A DNA stretch of 64,000 bases, taken from the NCBI GenBank assembly GCA_963849305.1, contig CAWKGV010000019.1, forward strand, positions 1-64,000, written 5' to 3'. The DNA is from CAWKGV01 sp963849305 (GTDB lineage Bacteria; Pseudomonadota; Alphaproteobacteria; Acetobacterales; Acetobacteraceae). The position numbers and the translations under genes are program-made. A model generated the notes under the pieces. That model searched no databases, was not told the origin of the DNA, and was given only the letters and a program-made list of their open reading frames with translations. Positions 9,243 to 19,095 of this stretch are shown here, in pieces (positions within the stretch are counted from its first letter, which is position 1; every line of letters begins with the position of its first letter).

Positions 9243-11894
9243 GCCGGAACCATCTCCGTCTCAAAGCACTCGACCACGTCGCCTTCCTGCAACTCGTGGA
9301 AATTGGCGAACGACAAGCCGCATTCGTAGCCGCGCGCCACCTCACGGACATCGTCCTTGAAGCGTTTGAGCTGAGACAGCTCGCCGGAGTGAATCACCAC
9401 GCCGTCGCGCAGCACGCGCACCCCGGCGCCGCGCTTCACCAGGCCATCAGTCACCATGCAGCCGGCAACCTTGCCGACCTTGGTGATGCTGAACACCTTG
9501 CGGACCTCCGCATAGCCCAGGAACTTCTCGCGCGCCTTCGGGGCGATCTTGCCTTTGACGAGCTTTTCGATGTCGTCGGCCACCTCGTAGATGATCGAGT
9601 AGTAGCGAATATCCACGCCCTCGCGCTGAGCAAGGTCACGCGCCTGAGCGGTCGCGCGCACGTTGAACGCCAGGATCACCGCGTCCGACGCCTTGGCGAG
9701 CTGCACGTCGCTTTCGGTAATCTGGCCTACCGCGGCATGCAGCACGCGCACCTTCACCTCTTCGGTCGCCTGTTTTAGCACGGTGGCCTGGAGCGCCTCG
9801 GCACTGCCTTGCACATCGGCTTTGATAAGGACCGCCACCTCTTTCTGCTCGCCCGCCTGTATTCGCGCCAGCATCTGGTCAAGCGTGCCGCGCGCGGCGA
9901 CGTTGCCGGCGCTCGTCTTGTCGCGCAGCTTGCGGGCGCGGAACTCGGTGATCTCGCGCGCGCGGCTTTCGTTCTCCACTACGACGAACGGCTCGCCGGC
10001 CGACGGCACCCCGGAAAGCCCGAGCACCTCCACCGGCATTGACGGCCCGGCGTCCTTCAGCACCCGGCCCTTGTCGTCCAGCATGGCCCGCACCCGGCCC
10101 CACTCGGCGCCAGCGACGAGAATGTCGCCCTGGTTGAGCGTGCCCCGCTGAACCAGCACCGTCGCGACCGGGCCGCGGCCGCGATCCAGCCGGCTCTCGA
10201 TCACGGTGCCCTCGGCGCTGCGTGCCGGATTGGCCTTGAGGTCGAGGATCTCCGCTTGCAGCAGCACCGCCTCGATCAGCCGATCGAGGCCGGTCTTCTT
10301 CAGCGCCGAAACCTCCACGTCCTGCGTCTCGCCGCCCATTTCCTCGACCACGATCTCGTAGCTGAGGAGCTCGTTGCGGACCCGGCCGGGATTGGCGCCA
10401 GGCTTGTCCATCTTGTTAATCGCCACCACGACCGGCGCGCTCGCCGCCTTGGCATGCCGGATCGCCTCGACCGTCTGCGGCATCACCCCATCGTCGGCTG
10501 CCACGACCAGCACGACCACATCGGTGACGCTGGCGCCTCGGGCACGCATGGCGGTGAATGCCTCGTGGCCCGGCGTGTCAATGAAGGTCACCCGCTCGCC
10601 GCTCGGCAGCTCCACCTGATAGGCGCCGATGTGCTGCGTGATGCCGCCCGCCTCGCCGGCGGCGACATCGGTCGCGCGCAACGCGTCGAGCAAGGAGGTC
10701 TTCCCGTGATCGACGTGGCCCATTACGGTCACGACCGGCGGGCGTGGCTGAAGCTCGGCATCCGAGTCGAATCGCGCCTGCTAGACCCATCTCGACGTCG
10801 GACTCGGAAACGCGGCGGGCACGGTGGCCGAACTCCTGCACGACCAGCTCAGCGGTGTCGGCGTCCAGCGTTTGGGTAATCGTGGCCATCACGCCGAGCT
10901 TCATCAGCGCCTTGACCACGTCGGCCGCGCGCGTGGCCATGCGGTTGGCCAGCTCCTGGACCGTGATCTGCTCGGGCAGCACGACATCGCGCACGACTCT
11001 CACCTGATCGGAACGGAGGCGTTCAAGCTCGGCCTGGCGCCGCTCGCGCTCGCGCTGACGGCGAACCGAGGCCAGGCTGCGGACGCGCTCGTCCTCGCCC
11101 TCTATGGCCGCTTGGACATCGATGCGTCCAGGGCGGCGGTGCTCCGTTCCCTTCTTGGGCGCGGCGACCTGCGGCTTGCGGGGCGGCAACGGAGTGCCGG
11201 GACGGCGGATAGGCCGCGCCTCCTCCTCTTCGTCGGCCCCACGGACCCGAAGCCGCAATGTCTCGGTGGGCGTGGCGGCCGGGGTTCCCGGAGCGGCGGT
11301 TGGACGGCGGCGGGCATCTTCGCCCGGCCGCGCGGCCGGTGCTCTGCGCGCCACCGGGGTTTGCGCCGTGGGAGCCGGCACGCCAGCCGGTGTCGCGGCG
11401 GCATCGGCGACCTTGCGCGCTTCCTCCTCGAAAAGACGCTGCTCCGCCTCGGCGGCTTGGCGGCGCGCTTCCTCTTCGGCGGCCTTGCGGGCCTCCTCCT
11501 CGCGCCGGCGCGCTTCCTCGGCGGCGGACAGGATGGAGATCTTCTCCTGTTCGCGCCGCTCCGCCTCACGGCGGGCGTTCTCGCGCTGCTGTTCGACCAG
11601 CGCCCGCTGGCGCGCGGCGAGTTCGGTGGCGGTTAACGCGCGCGCCGGCGCGGCGCCCGGCCGGCCGGCCGGCGACGGGGCACGCGCGGTCGCGGGGGCA
11701 GAGCCGCTGGCGCCGGGCGCCGCAGTGCCGGGGGCACGCTTCTTGCGCACCTCCACCTGCACCACCTTCGAGCGCCCATGACTAAAACTCTGCCGGACGG
11801 AGCCGGCATCGACCGTGCGACCAAGCTCCAAGCGTCCGGCCGGCCGCAGCGAAAGCCGGCCCTTGCTAGCGTCCTGATCGTTGTTTTCGCTCAT
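9239..11894 (-). CDS. infB: Translation initiation factor IF-2, with one frame break
   Basis: IF-2 is the GTPase that brings initiator tRNA to the 30S subunit and promotes subunit joining. The N-terminal part (MSENNDQDASKGRL, then a long charged Ala/Pro/Glu region and an IF2N domain near VLPEQITVQELANRM) is in one frame. The G domain, with GHVDHGKT, DTPGHEAF and NKMDKP, and domains II-IV are in the next frame. Removing one base, best the T at 10772, joins DVEMGLAGA to FDSDAELQPRPPVVTVMG and gives about 884 residues, a normal alphaproteobacterial length. Because infB is essential, the break is more likely a sequence error than a mutation. It lies between ylxR and rbfA. Confidence 0.93.
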
Positions 11895-11924
11895 TTACCC
11901 GCCTGTCGGGACTTGCCCATTGGT

Positions 11925-12515
11925 TCACTTCTCGTTGGCCGAGCCCACAAGCCCGGAGAGCCGCTCCAGCTCGACTGCCAGCGCCGCCGCCAACCCGCCC
12001 GGCGCTACCGCCACATGCACCGCGCGATCGCGGCCGAACACCGCACCCAATGCCGCCGCCGGCAAGGGGGCAGACACGGGCAGCTCGCGCGCACCGGATA
12101 GCAGCCGCCGCAGTTCCTCCGCGCTCCCATCCGATGCGTGCAGGATGAGGGCGGCGCAGCCGGCCCGCACCCATTCCCGCGCCTTTTCGAACCCGGCGAC
12201 CGCCTGTCCGGCACGGCGCGCCAAACCAAGAAGCTCGCCAATCCGCCGCGCAAGTCCGGCGGTCAGCTCCCCCACGAGATCTGGCGGCAGAAAAACGGGA
12301 CCACGCACCGCTCTCGTGAAGGCCCCCCGGGCACGGGCGGTTTCTAGCACATCGGCCTTGGCGCTCAACCATATTCCCCGGCCAGGCAACCGTGCCGCCA
12401 AGTCCGGGACAAGAGCCTTTTCCGGCCCTAGGACAAAACGGATCATCCGCTCCTTAGGCGCCCGCTCGCGAGTGACGATACAGCGACGCAGGGGGCCGCT
12501 TTCCGGTTCGTCCAC
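11925..12515 (-). CDS. ylxR: YlxR family RNA-binding protein (DUF448 plus L7Ae-like domain)
   Basis: YlxR-type proteins are small nucleic-acid-binding proteins encoded between nusA and infB; a regulatory role has been reported in Bacillus, but function here is not established. The N-terminus RRCIVTRERAPKERMIRFV and GRGIWLSAKADVLETA is the DUF448 signature. The C-terminal half (LLGLARRAGQAVAGFEKARE, CAALILHASDGSAEE) resembles L7Ae-like RNA-binding proteins, giving the long 196-residue alphaproteobacterial form. The start is GTG at 12515, 40 bases after nusA. Confidence 0.9.
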   Translation of the reverse strand: MDEPESGPLRRCIVTRERAPKERMIRFVLGPEKALVPDLAARLPGRGIWLSAKADVLETARARGAFTRAVRGPVFLPPDLVGELTAGLARRIGELLGLARRAGQAVAGFEKAREWVRAGCAALILHASDGSAEELRRLLSGARELPVSAPLPAAALGAVFGRDRAVHVAVAPGGLAAALAVELERLSGLVGSANEK

Positions 12516-12555
12516 GGTGTCGCCGGGCAGGTGCAGCGGCTCGACTAGCGCGCGA

Positions 12556-14103
12556 TCAGTCGTGGCCTGCCTCCTGCGCGACCTGGCTCGCGGCGTGCTC
12601 GCCGTCTGCCGCGAACCAGTGCGCCCGCGCCGCCATGATGACGCTGTTGGCGGTCTCCTCGTCCATCTTGTCGGCCCCGACGATCTCGATCAATTCGTCG
12701 GATGCGAGATCGGCGAGATCGTCCAGCGTCTTCACGCCCTTCTCCCCGAGTGCCACGACCATACCGGGCGTGAATGCCTCGATCGAGGCCACTTCATCGT
12801 TCACCCCAAGCTCCACCCGCCGGTCATTCAATTCATCGTCGCGACGGGTCAGGAAAGCTTCGGCACGGCGGATCAACTCGGCCGCGATATCCTCATCGAA
12901 GCCTTCAATGGAAGCGAGTTCATCAAGCGGCACAAACGCCAGTTCCTCCACGGAAGAAAAATCCTCGGTCACGAGAAGCCCGGCAATCACGTCGTCCACG
13001 TCCAATGCCTCGACGAACAACGCGCTCCGCCGGCGGAACTCCTCCTGGCGGCGCTCGCTCTCCTCGGCTTCGGTGAGAATGTCGATGTCCCAGCGGGTGA
13101 GCTGCGAGGCGAGGCGCACGTTCTGCCCACGCCTGCCGATGGCGAGTGACAGCTGGTCATCGGGCACCACCACTTCAACCCGCCCGGCCTCCTCGTCCAT
13201 CACCACCTTCGTCACCTCGGCCGGGGCCAGGGCATTCACCACGAAGGTCGCGGCTTGCGGCGACCAGGGGATGATGTCGATCTTCTCGCCTTGCAACTCC
13301 TGCACCACGGCCTGCACCCGCGAGCCGCGCATTCCCACGCACGCACCGACCGGGTCGATCGAAAAGTCGCGGCTGATGACCGCCATCTTGGCGCGTGAGC
13401 CGGGGTCACGCGCGACCGCCTTGATCTCGATGATGCCGTCGTAGATCTCGGGCACCTCCTGGGCGAATAGCTTAGCCAGGAAACTCGGATGCGTGCGCGA
13501 GAGGAAGATCTGCGGCCCCCGCTGTTCCTCGCGAACGTCGTATATGTATGCGCGCACGCGATCGCCATTGCGGAAGCTCTCACGCGGGATCAGCTCGTCG
13601 CGCCGCAGCAGCGCCTCGGCACGGCCCAACTCCACCATGAGATTGCCGTACTCCGTGCGCTTGACCACGCCATTGACGATCTCCCCGACGCGGTCCTTGA
13701 ACTCGTCGTACTGGCGCTTGCGCTCGTACTCGCGCACGCGCTGGACGATCACCTGCTTGGCCGTTTGAGCGGCGATGCGGCCGAAATCGATCGGCGGTAG
13801 CGGATCTACGATATAGTCGCCCACAGTCGCATCCGGCTTGAACTTGCGGGCGATGTGAACGGGGATTTGCGTCTCCTCGTTCTCCAGCGCCTCGACGACC
13901 TCAGTCCAGCGCGAGAGGCGCACGTCCCCTGTCTTGCGATCGATGGTCGCCCTGATGTCCTTTTCGTGGCCGTATTTCGCCCGGCCAGCCTTTTGGATGG
14001 CCTGCTCCATCGCCTCAATGACCTCTTCGCGGTCAATGTTCTTCTCCCGCGCGACGGCATCGGCGACCAGAAGCAACTCGGGACGTGCGGTAGCGGTTTC
14101 CAT
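12556..14103 (-). CDS. nusA: Transcription termination/antitermination protein NusA
   Basis: NusA binds RNA polymerase and nascent RNA, modulating pausing, termination and rrn antitermination. The 515-residue protein shows the N-terminal polymerase-binding domain (MEQAIQKAGRAKYG), an S1 domain (GVVKRTEYGNLMVELGRAEA), two KH domains (VGMRGSRVQAVVQELQGEKI and LAIGRRGQNVRLASQLT) and C-terminal acidic helix-hairpin-helix repeats (FVPLDELASIEGFDEDIA; EKGVKTLDDLADLASDEL). It lies between rimP and ylxR. Confidence 0.97.
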   Translation of the reverse strand: METATARPELLLVADAVAREKNIDREEVIEAMEQAIQKAGRAKYGHEKDIRATIDRKTGDVRLSRWTEVVEALENEETQIPVHIARKFKPDATVGDYIVDPLPPIDFGRIAAQTAKQVIVQRVREYERKRQYDEFKDRVGEIVNGVVKRTEYGNLMVELGRAEALLRRDELIPRESFRNGDRVRAYIYDVREEQRGPQIFLSRTHPSFLAKLFAQEVPEIYDGIIEIKAVARDPGSRAKMAVISRDFSIDPVGACVGMRGSRVQAVVQELQGEKIDIIPWSPQAATFVVNALAPAEVTKVVMDEEAGRVEVVVPDDQLSLAIGRRGQNVRLASQLTRWDIDILTEAEESERRQEEFRRRSALFVEALDVDDVIAGLLVTEDFSSVEELAFVPLDELASIEGFDEDIAAELIRRAEAFLTRRDDELNDRRVELGVNDEVASIEAFTPGMVVALGEKGVKTLDDLADLASDELIEIVGADKMDEETANSVIMAARAHWFAADGEHAASQVAQEAGHD

Positions 14104-14140
14104 CGGTGATTTCCCCGAATTGGTTTCTCTGTTAATCAGT

Positions 14141-14662
14141 TCAATCGGTGCGCCCGGACTGCGCGGTGGCGGCGATCAGCTCTTTGGTGAGCACCAGCTT
14201 GGCCCGGCGCAGCTCCCCGAGCGGCAGCGCGACCTCGGTGCCGTCCTCCAGCCGGAGCCGGGCGGCGCGTTCGTCGGCGCCCAGCACGACGCCTGAAAAG
14301 CGCCGGCGCCCGTCGATCGGGATCGCCGTCTCGGCCCGCGCCAGATGGCCAGCAAAGCGGTTCCAGTCCTTGGCGCGGGTCAGCGGTCGGTCGATGCCGG
14401 CCGAGCTGATTTCCAGCGTCCAAGCCGCGGGCATGGGATCCTCGACATCGAGCACCGCGCCGAGTGACCGGCTGATCGCCTCGCAGTCTTCGATGGTGAC
14501 CAGGGCACCGTCCGCGCGATCCGCCATGACCTGCACGGTCGGCCGGTCGCGGCCGAGCACGGCGATGCGGACCAGCTCGAAACCCATGGCTTGCAACGTG
14601 GGAGCGACGGTCGCGGCGATCCTGTCCTCCAGGCCGGGGTAGGTCGGTCGGTCAGTGTCCAA
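14141..14662 (-). CDS. rimP: Ribosome maturation factor RimP
   Basis: RimP binds the early 30S particle and promotes its maturation. The core is clear: GLEDRIAATVAPTLQAMGFE, VTIEDCEAISRSLGAVLDVE, WTLEISSAGIDRPLTRAKDW and the C-terminal SH3-like part. The start is uncertain. The frame has no ATG nearby; the best local candidate is TTG at 14662, giving MDTDRPTYPG and 173 residues. That codon lies in the T-tract of a terminator-like hairpin and has no obvious Shine-Dalgarno. A longer start would translate through the hairpin. A missing or extra base near 14660 is possible. It heads the nusA-infB operon. Confidence 0.88.
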   Translation of the reverse strand: MDTDRPTYPGLEDRIAATVAPTLQAMGFELVRIAVLGRDRPTVQVMADRADGALVTIEDCEAISRSLGAVLDVEDPMPAAWTLEISSAGIDRPLTRAKDWNRFAGHLARAETAIPIDGRRRFSGVVLGADERAARLRLEDGTEVALPLGELRRAKLVLTKELIAATAQSGRTD

Positions 14663-14691
14663 AACAAAAAAGGCGGCCCGTGAAGGCCACC
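14661..14691 (-). terminator. Terminator-like hairpin at the 5' end of rimP (possible attenuator)
   Basis: On the minus strand GGTGGCC and GGCCGCC form a seven-pair stem (one G-U) around TTCACG, followed by six T, a G and four T. This is a canonical intrinsic-terminator shape immediately before rimP. As I recall, Rfam describes a rimP-leader attenuator in alphaproteobacteria; this would fit that idea. Alternatively it ends an upstream transcript. Confidence 0.7.
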
Positions 14692-14836
14692 CCCCGTAAC
14701 TCAGCGGAGAATGCTTGATGCGGTCCAAATAGCGCGCCGGGTGGACCAATGCAAGGGCCGGCCGGCGCGCCGGTGTGATGGCGGCGTTCGCGGAACGTTA
14801 AGCCTTCTGCGGCCATCCTGGGCCCGGAGGTCGGTT

Positions 14837-15982
14837 TTGCCGCGATTGCAATGCCTGGACGGACTACGGGGCCTTCTCGCCATCTACGTGATGGCCTCGC
14901 ATTTGATGCCGTTCGCGGCCTTGCCCGGATGGGCCGCGCGGCCGTTCTCGCATGGTGAGGCGGCGGTGGATGTATTCTTCGGTACTCAGCGGGATGGTCG
15001 TCCTTCAATCGCTGGAGCGCTTTCGCCATCGGTCGGCACCCTTCCTGCTGGCGCGCGCCACGCGAACCCTGCCGGCATTCCTAGTCGTGTTCGCGGTCGC
15101 AGTGGCCGTGCAGCCAACACCCACGGGCCTCCCACTCATGCCTTGGATCAGCCCGGATAACCCCGGCAGGGCGATCTGGTCGGAGGGTTGGCCTGCGTCC
15201 TGGTGCGCCGAGATCGCGGCCCATTTGACCATGACCCATGGCCTGTTCCCGGCCGGCCTGCTGCCCCACGCATGGGTGAGCTTCCTGGGCGCCGCCTGGA
15301 GCCTCAGTACCGGAGTGGCAGTTCTATGCACTGATGGCCGGCATCGCTGCCGCCCTCCGCCGCGACCCCGGCCGCGCCGGCCAGCTCGCCTGGCCATTTC
15401 TGGCGCTGGCGGCCGCCGCGCTGCTTTGGAAAGCCCACGGGTCGGCGGCCTGGAACTTCAGCCGCGCGTTCCTGCCGAACAAGGCGCAATATTTCGCGCT
15501 TGGCATCGCCAGCGCTGGCCTGGCGCGCGCGGTGATCACCGATAGCGACCCGGCGGCCGAAGGGCGACGCTTCACGCTGATCCTGGGCGCAGGACCTGGC
15601 ACTTTGCCTGATGCAAGGGGGCGCGGCCAAGCTCCCCGCCCCGCTCATCTGGACCGCGTGCCTAATGGCTCAGCTCTGGCCTGCGGCGCCCGGGCTGCGC
15701 ATGCTCGCGGCGGGCCTGCGCCGGCCGGCGCTACTCTGGCTCGGTGGCGTCTCCTATTGTCTCTATCTCGTCAACCTGCCGATCCAGAAATTGCTAGGGC
15801 TCGGGCTGGCGAGTATCGCGCGGGGCGATCCCACGCTATTCACCGTCCTGTGGCTGCCTGCTGCGGCGCTATTGCCGCTCGGCGCGGCCTGGTGGCTGCA
15901 TCGGCGAATCGAACTGCCCGCTTTGGCCTGGGGCCGTGACGGAGCGACGCGGCAGCAGCCCGCTCGGGTCAGCCTTTCGTGA
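14837..15982 (+). pseudogene. Acyltransferase family 3 membrane protein, three frame breaks
   Basis: Joined across frames, this is an acyltransferase-3 family protein of about 380 residues, a multi-pass inner-membrane enzyme that O-acylates surface sugars. The family signature is visible at the start (LDGLRGLLAIYVMASHLMPF) and in the continuation VLSGMVVLQSLERF, and WSLSTEWQFYALMAGIAAAL is restored after repair. Single extra bases at about 14981, 15312 and 15594 explain all three frame changes. TTG at 14837 has a GGAGG nine bases upstream. It faces gmd/rmd and fits the glycan locus. It may be intact in the real genome. Confidence 0.75.
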
Positions 15983-16009
15983 CCGACAGCGGTCGGAAGG
16001 GTGGAAATA

Positions 16010-16933
16010 TCAACTCCCGCCGGCGACCCGCCCGCGCGCATCGTCCAACAGGTCGGCGATGGTGCGCTCCCAAGGTATGCGCGGGTACCATTCCAGCGTC
16101 CGGCGGGCGATCGCGGCATCGCCGCATGACACGGCGATGTCGGCTGGCCTTACCCGATCGGCCGCGGCCCGGACCTCCGCCCTGGTTCCGGCAGCCCGCA
16201 TTAATTGTTCCAGCACCGCGCCGATCCGGCGCGGTACGCCCGAGGCGATGTTGAGGATGGCGCCCGGCTCAAGCGAGTCGGCGCGCCGGAGGCACGCGAC
16301 ATAGGCGGCGCAGATGTCGCGGACATCAAGGAAGTCCCGGGCGGCTTCGAGATCGCCGACATGCAGCACCGGCGGCTGGGCGCCCGCCTCGATGCGGGCG
16401 ATCTGCATGGCGAAGCCGGGCAGCACGAAGACTTCGGATTGACCGGGGCCGGTGTGATTGAACGGGCGGACCCGGATCAGGCGGAGTCCTTCGGCCGCCA
16501 TCGCGCCAAGGGCCAGGTCTGCCGCAGCCTTGGTGGCGCTGTACGGGTTCATCGGCGCCAGCGGCGCCTGCTCGTTGACCGGCAGCCCCGGCCGGAGCGA
16601 GCCGCCATAGGCGTCCGCGCTGGAGGCGAACAGCAGGAGGGCGGCGGGCGCGACCTCCCGGATCGCCTCGGCGATATTGAGCGTCCCGTGCAGGTTCACC
16701 TGCCAGGCGCGTTCAGGGTCGCGGCGGGCGGTCGGAACGGCCGTCACCGCCGCGAGATGGACGCAAGCATCGGGCCTGGCCTGGCGCAGCGCAGCCGTGA
16801 CGCCGGCCCGATCGCAAATGTCGAATGCACCCGCGACGAGATCGGCGTCCGGCCAGGCTTGGCCCAGCGCCGCCATGAGATGGCGACCGACAAAGCCGCC
16901 CGCTCCGGTGACGAGAATGCGTCGCGGCGTCAC
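16010..16933 (-). CDS. rmd: GDP-6-deoxy-4-keto-mannose reductase-like epimerase/dehydratase
   Basis: An extended short-chain dehydrogenase of 307 residues with the NAD(P)-binding motif GAGGFVGRHL and the catalytic pair in NPYSATKAAAD (YxxxK). Together with the coupled gmd gene, the likely reaction is reduction of GDP-4-keto-6-deoxymannose to a GDP-6-deoxyhexose such as GDP-D-rhamnose; the stereochemistry cannot be settled by eye. The start is GTG at 16933, overlapping the gmd stop as GTGA. It converges on the broken acyltransferase gene. The symbol is assigned from context and similarity. Confidence 0.8.
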   Translation of the reverse strand: MTPRRILVTGAGGFVGRHLMAALGQAWPDADLVAGAFDICDRAGVTAALRQARPDACVHLAAVTAVPTARRDPERAWQVNLHGTLNIAEAIREVAPAALLLFASSADAYGGSLRPGLPVNEQAPLAPMNPYSATKAAADLALGAMAAEGLRLIRVRPFNHTGPGQSEVFVLPGFAMQIARIEAGAQPPVLHVGDLEAARDFLDVRDICAAYVACLRRADSLEPGAILNIASGVPRRIGAVLEQLMRAAGTRAEVRAAADRVRPADIAVSCGDAAIARRTLEWYPRIPWERTIADLLDDARGRVAGGS

Positions 16934-17922
16934 CGCGCTCTGGCCGCATCGCGGCCCGCATGACGCGCCAGGTCGGCTTGCACCATCTCCGCGGCCATGT
17001 CCTCGAGCTCGATGGTGGCTTTCCAACCCAGCGTGTCGCGCGCCTTCGTGGCATTGCCGAGCAGCATGTCCACCTCGGCCGGACGATGCAGCGAGGCTTT
17101 GGTGGTCACGTGGTCTCGGTAATCGAGGTCCGCGCAGGAGAAGGCGATGCGGCAGAATTCGCGAATTGTGGTGCTGCGGCCGGTCGCCACCACGTAATCG
17201 TCCGGCTGCGGTTGCTGCAGCATCAGCCACATGGCGCGGACGTAGTCGCGGGCATGTCCCCAATCGCGCCTGGCATCGAGATTGCCAAGCGGCAACTCCG
17301 CGGCGAGGCCGAGCTTGATGCGCGCGACGCCGTCCGTGATCTTGCGGGTAACGAACTCGATGCCGCGCAGCGGGCTCTCGTGATTGAACAGGATGCCCGA
17401 GGAGGCGTGCATATCGAAACTCTCGCGGTAATTCACCGTCAGGGCGTGCGCGTAGAGCTTGGCGACGCCGTAGGGCGAGCGTGGATAGAACGGCGTCTGC
17501 TCGTCCTGCTGGTCGGCCCGCACCTTGCCGAACATCTCGGAGGACGACGCCTGATAGAGGCGCGCGCCCCGCCGGACGGTTCGTACCGCTTCCAGGAGAT
17601 TGGCCGCGCCCATCGCGGTGACTTGGCCGGTGAGCAGCGGCTGCTGCCATGAAGTGGCGACGAAGCTTTGTGCGCCAAGATTGTAGATCTCGTCCGGTTC
17701 GCAATCGCGCAGGACGCGGATCAAGCTCGACAGGTCGGTGAGGTCGCCGTCCGCCAGCTCGACCCGGTCCTGGATGCCAAGCCAGGCCAACCGCTCCGGC
17801 GCCCGATCGGTGGAGGCGGAACGCCGCCTAAGTCCCACGACCCGATACGATTTCCGCAGTAGCAAGTCGGCGAGGTAGGCGCCGTCCTGTCCGGTGATCC
17901 CGGTGATCAAGGCGGTCGGCAT
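16930..17922 (-). CDS. gmd: GDP-mannose 4,6-dehydratase
   Basis: Gmd dehydrates GDP-D-mannose to GDP-4-keto-6-deoxymannose, the branch point to GDP-linked rhamnose, fucose and talose sugars. The 330-residue product has the NADP motif GITGQDGAYLADLLL, the family signature YQASSSEMFG, the YxxxK in SPYGVAKLYAH, and LFNHESPLRG. The start MPTALITGITG is chosen because the longer frame adds an untypical leader. It follows the FkbM methyltransferase by 32 bases and is coupled to the reductase, so the three probably form one operon. Confidence 0.95.
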   Translation of the reverse strand: MPTALITGITGQDGAYLADLLLRKSYRVVGLRRRSASTDRAPERLAWLGIQDRVELADGDLTDLSSLIRVLRDCEPDEIYNLGAQSFVATSWQQPLLTGQVTAMGAANLLEAVRTVRRGARLYQASSSEMFGKVRADQQDEQTPFYPRSPYGVAKLYAHALTVNYRESFDMHASSGILFNHESPLRGIEFVTRKITDGVARIKLGLAAELPLGNLDARRDWGHARDYVRAMWLMLQQPQPDDYVVATGRSTTIREFCRIAFSCADLDYRDHVTTKASLHRPAEVDMLLGNATKARDTLGWKATIELEDMAAEMVQADLARHAGRDAARAR

Positions 17923-17954
17923 GGGTCTCCTAACGTCGAGGGCGGCCGTGTAGC

Positions 17955-18956
17955 TCAGGCACACGGGCGGGCGAGCAGGTCCAGATGATCGGACTGCCGC
18001 CGATGGTGCTCGTCCATGACCTCCTCCACGTCACCCACCGGCCGGTCGGTGCCGTCAGGCTCGATGATCGACAATGCGTATCCAAAGCCCGTCAGCCAGC
18101 GCAGATACGCCCTGCCGTCGATCCCGGAGATGCCGGCGATCATGCTCGGGCTGAACTCGCTTACAATCATCGGCCGCAATTTGGCAATGATTCGGCCACA
18201 GCCGAGCAGTGCCAGGTACTCCGCGCCCTCTACATCCACCTTGATCAGATCGATGCGCCTGTCGGGCTCCAGCAGATTGTCCGGGCGGATGCAGGCGACG
18301 GTCTCCGCGCCAAGCAGGTCGTCGGCGCTCGCCGGCAGGGCCGACGTGGTGCCGTTGGAATGCGACGTGTGCAGAACCAGCAGCCCCGTCCCCGGCCCGG
18401 CGGCCGTCTGCGAAATCACGACATGCTCGAAGCCGTTCGCGCGCCGGCTCGCTTCCAGCAGTCGGACATTGCGGGGGTTGGGCTCGACCGCCAATACATA
18501 TCCGGAGGGGCCGACGAGGGAGGCGGCTAGCAGCGAAAAATAGCCGATGTTGGCCCCGATATCCAGTACGCCCATGCCGGGCGCGAGCGCCTTGCGGAAG
18601 ACGGCCGTGACCTCCCGCTCATAATTATCCTGCCGCACGTAGCGCCCAACGGCGGCGTCCTCTTCGGCGGTGAAGATGCGGAACCCGGGCAGCTCCGCGA
18701 GGCCGACGCCGCCCCGAGGCTTGCGCTCCAGCAGGCCGCGGCGGTGGAATTCCAAGCTGTTGACATAGCTCCCCACGACGCCAGCCAGATCCTCTCCCAC
18801 GCGCATGGTGTGGCCGCGCCACTCCTCCCGGTTGGGGTTCCGTCCGAGCAGCAGCCGGAAGCAGGCGAGGATGTCGCTTTCCGAGGCCGAGGGATCGAAC
18901 GGACGATCACGTGGGGGCACGGCCCGGCGCCTGCCAGCGAACAAGCTTAGCCCCAT
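17955..18956 (-). CDS. FkbM-family SAM-dependent methyltransferase
   Basis: The 333-residue protein has an N-terminal region unlike the standard domain (ILACFRLLLGRNPNREEW, possibly a small helical adaptor) followed by an FkbM methyltransferase domain. SAM motif I is VLDIGANIGYFSLLAA, followed by VLAVEPNPRNVRLLEA and the family-typical LIKVDVEGAEYLALLG. FkbM enzymes O-methylate sugars and other hydroxyls. It heads the gmd-rmd operon and is divergent, with 139 bases between starts, from a second FkbM domain in the large plus-strand protein. The likely target is the deoxysugar made by its neighbours; that is inference. Confidence 0.85.
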   Translation of the reverse strand: MGLSLFAGRRRAVPPRDRPFDPSASESDILACFRLLLGRNPNREEWRGHTMRVGEDLAGVVGSYVNSLEFHRRGLLERKPRGGVGLAELPGFRIFTAEEDAAVGRYVRQDNYEREVTAVFRKALAPGMGVLDIGANIGYFSLLAASLVGPSGYVLAVEPNPRNVRLLEASRRANGFEHVVISQTAAGPGTGLLVLHTSHSNGTTSALPASADDLLGAETVACIRPDNLLEPDRRIDLIKVDVEGAEYLALLGCGRIIAKLRPMIVSEFSPSMIAGISGIDGRAYLRWLTGFGYALSIIEPDGTDRPVGDVEEVMDEHHRRQSDHLDLLARPCA

Positions 18957-19095
18957 TCCCGCTACCTCAGCTCTTGGCCATTGCCCGAACCCCGGAATGG
19001 TCTCTACAAGTTCAGCTGTTACAAATCCAGGCCCAGGTTGTGCGATCTGCAACCGCCCGCTTGACCGGGGCCAGACCCCACCGCACAACCGCCCC

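Noticed and set aside
9663..11785. Several plus-strand frames opposite infB
   Set aside because: They mirror conserved IF-2 domains and have no features of real proteins.
14663..14836. Possible tRNA gene upstream of rimP, as in enterobacteria
   Set aside because: No cloverleaf or CCA end could be formed; the only structure is the terminator-like hairpin.
18805..19095. An upstream extension of the large glycosyltransferase frame
   Set aside because: It is antisense to the FkbM gene; MTFVSYAQNFEDVLLWRAL at 19096 matches the FkbM N-terminus.
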